A stretch of DNA of 64,000 bases. Origin: Micromonospora echinospora. Its GTDB lineage: Bacteria > Actinomycetota > Actinomycetes > Mycobacteriales > Micromonosporaceae. Positions 63,704 to 64,000 of this stretch are shown here, piece after piece. Below the pieces are notes generated by a model. It made no database searches, had not been told where the DNA came from, and saw nothing but the letters and a program-made list of their open reading frames with translations. Each line of letters opens with the position of its first letter. Positions within the stretch are counted from its first letter, which is position 1. The stretch spans positions 5,420,001 through 5,484,000 of the forward strand of contig NZ_JACHJC010000001.1 of assembly GCF_014203425.1 (NCBI RefSeq), written 5' to 3'. Both the position numbers and the translations under genes were made by a program.

Positions 63704-64000
63704 TCAGGCGGTACGGATGACTGTGCAGATCACCGGGCCGTCCTCGGTGGTGCGCAGCAGGTAGCGGTAGCGCTCGCCGGGCACCGCTCCGCCCTGGCTG
63801 TCCAGGAACTCCCAGCGCACCGCCACCTCGGTGAGCAGCGCCGAGACCTGTTGCACGTCCTCGATCTGCGCGTTCGCCGCCACCAGTTCCCGCTCCTGGT
63901 AATCGGGGGCGGCGCCGACGAAGCTGAGCGCCACCGCCGCGGGTGAGGTGAACGAGAAACTGTAGGTGTCGGCGACCACCAGCCCGGGCAGGGCGTAGCA
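63704..64000 (-). CDS. Unknown protein, C-terminal part (cut by window end)
   Basis: The frame stays open to the window edge (CYALPGLVVADTYSFSF upstream of the first GTG), so the start lies outside. At least 98 residues, beta-rich and Val-rich (YRYLLRTTEDGPVICTVIRTA at the end). No family recognised; converges with the permease. Confidence 0.6.
   Translation of the reverse strand, partial: CYALPGLVVADTYSFSFTSPAAVALSFVGAAPDYQERELVAANAQIEDVQQVSALLTEVAVRWEFLDSQGGAVPGERYRYLLRTTEDGPVICTVIRTA

Overview
The window reads as chromosomal DNA of a high-GC actinomycete, most likely Micromonospora or a close relative in the Micromonosporaceae. This is inferred from strong GC bias in third codon positions, GTG starts, many genes whose start codon lies about 5 to 8 nt after a TANNNT box (leaderless transcription), actinobacterial gene orders (fabG-fabI-hemH, moxR-DUF58-VWA, DUF6230-DUF6114) and dispersed non-coding repeat modules. 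No rRNA, tRNA, CRISPR array, transposase or phage gene was seen, and both edges cut a gene.

Layout. 1-4.0 kb: end of an unknown gene, a secreted protein with a long leader holding a possible 32-residue ORF, a TetR regulator and a DUF6230/DUF6114 pair. 4.0-6.8 kb: divergent murD2 and murL, the alternative route that adds L-glutamate to the peptidoglycan precursor and then epimerises it. 6.9-13.5 kb: PucR regulator, argG, SpoU-type RNA methyltransferase, a thiamine-diphosphate enzyme and a DHFR-like reductase. 13.6-19.8 kb: a compact putative RiPP cluster on the minus strand, made of a 35-residue precursor-like peptide not found by length-limited ORF calling, an RRE-like/ThiF (E1-like) adenylyltransferase, a PqqD-like/M50 membrane metalloprotease and an AfsR-type SARP regulator. 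Its control region has a perfect 26-bp palindrome, an 11-bp-spaced direct repeat and a 19-bp hairpin between precursor and enzymes. This is the best candidate for an undescribed system.

19.8-36 kb is mostly housekeeping: thymidylate-kinase-like protein, class A PBP, SPFH/NfeD pair, serine hydrolase, DUF3097, HAD phosphatase, ferrochelatase, FabI, FabG and a MoxR/DUF58/VWA operon. 36-44.8 kb holds two PH-domain membrane proteins, a PAP2-type protein, a thioesterase-like protein with a metallo-beta-lactamase-fold enzyme, a MarR/efflux/phosphotransferase group and a PfkB sugar kinase. 45-60.5 kb is dominated by secreted and cell-surface proteins: an AA10 lytic polysaccharide monooxygenase with a CBM2, asparagine synthetase, aminopeptidase P, two mosaic paralogous beta-helix proteins, an 1832-residue amylase-pullulanase fusion with maltose-type operators and a membrane-anchored CBM2-like protein. 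60.6-64 kb has a GNAT acetyltransferase, a GOLPH3-like protein, an APC permease and the end of an unknown gene.

Small-scale structure recurs. Convergent gene pairs are separated by long perfect hairpins. A paired GTTAAGAAGGGGCCC module occurs three times and supplies stop codons to neighbouring genes. The two beta-helix genes share a promoter-proximal GCTACAA-N5-TTGTAGC palindrome. Functions are assigned from recognised motifs and family knowledge; no database search was run.
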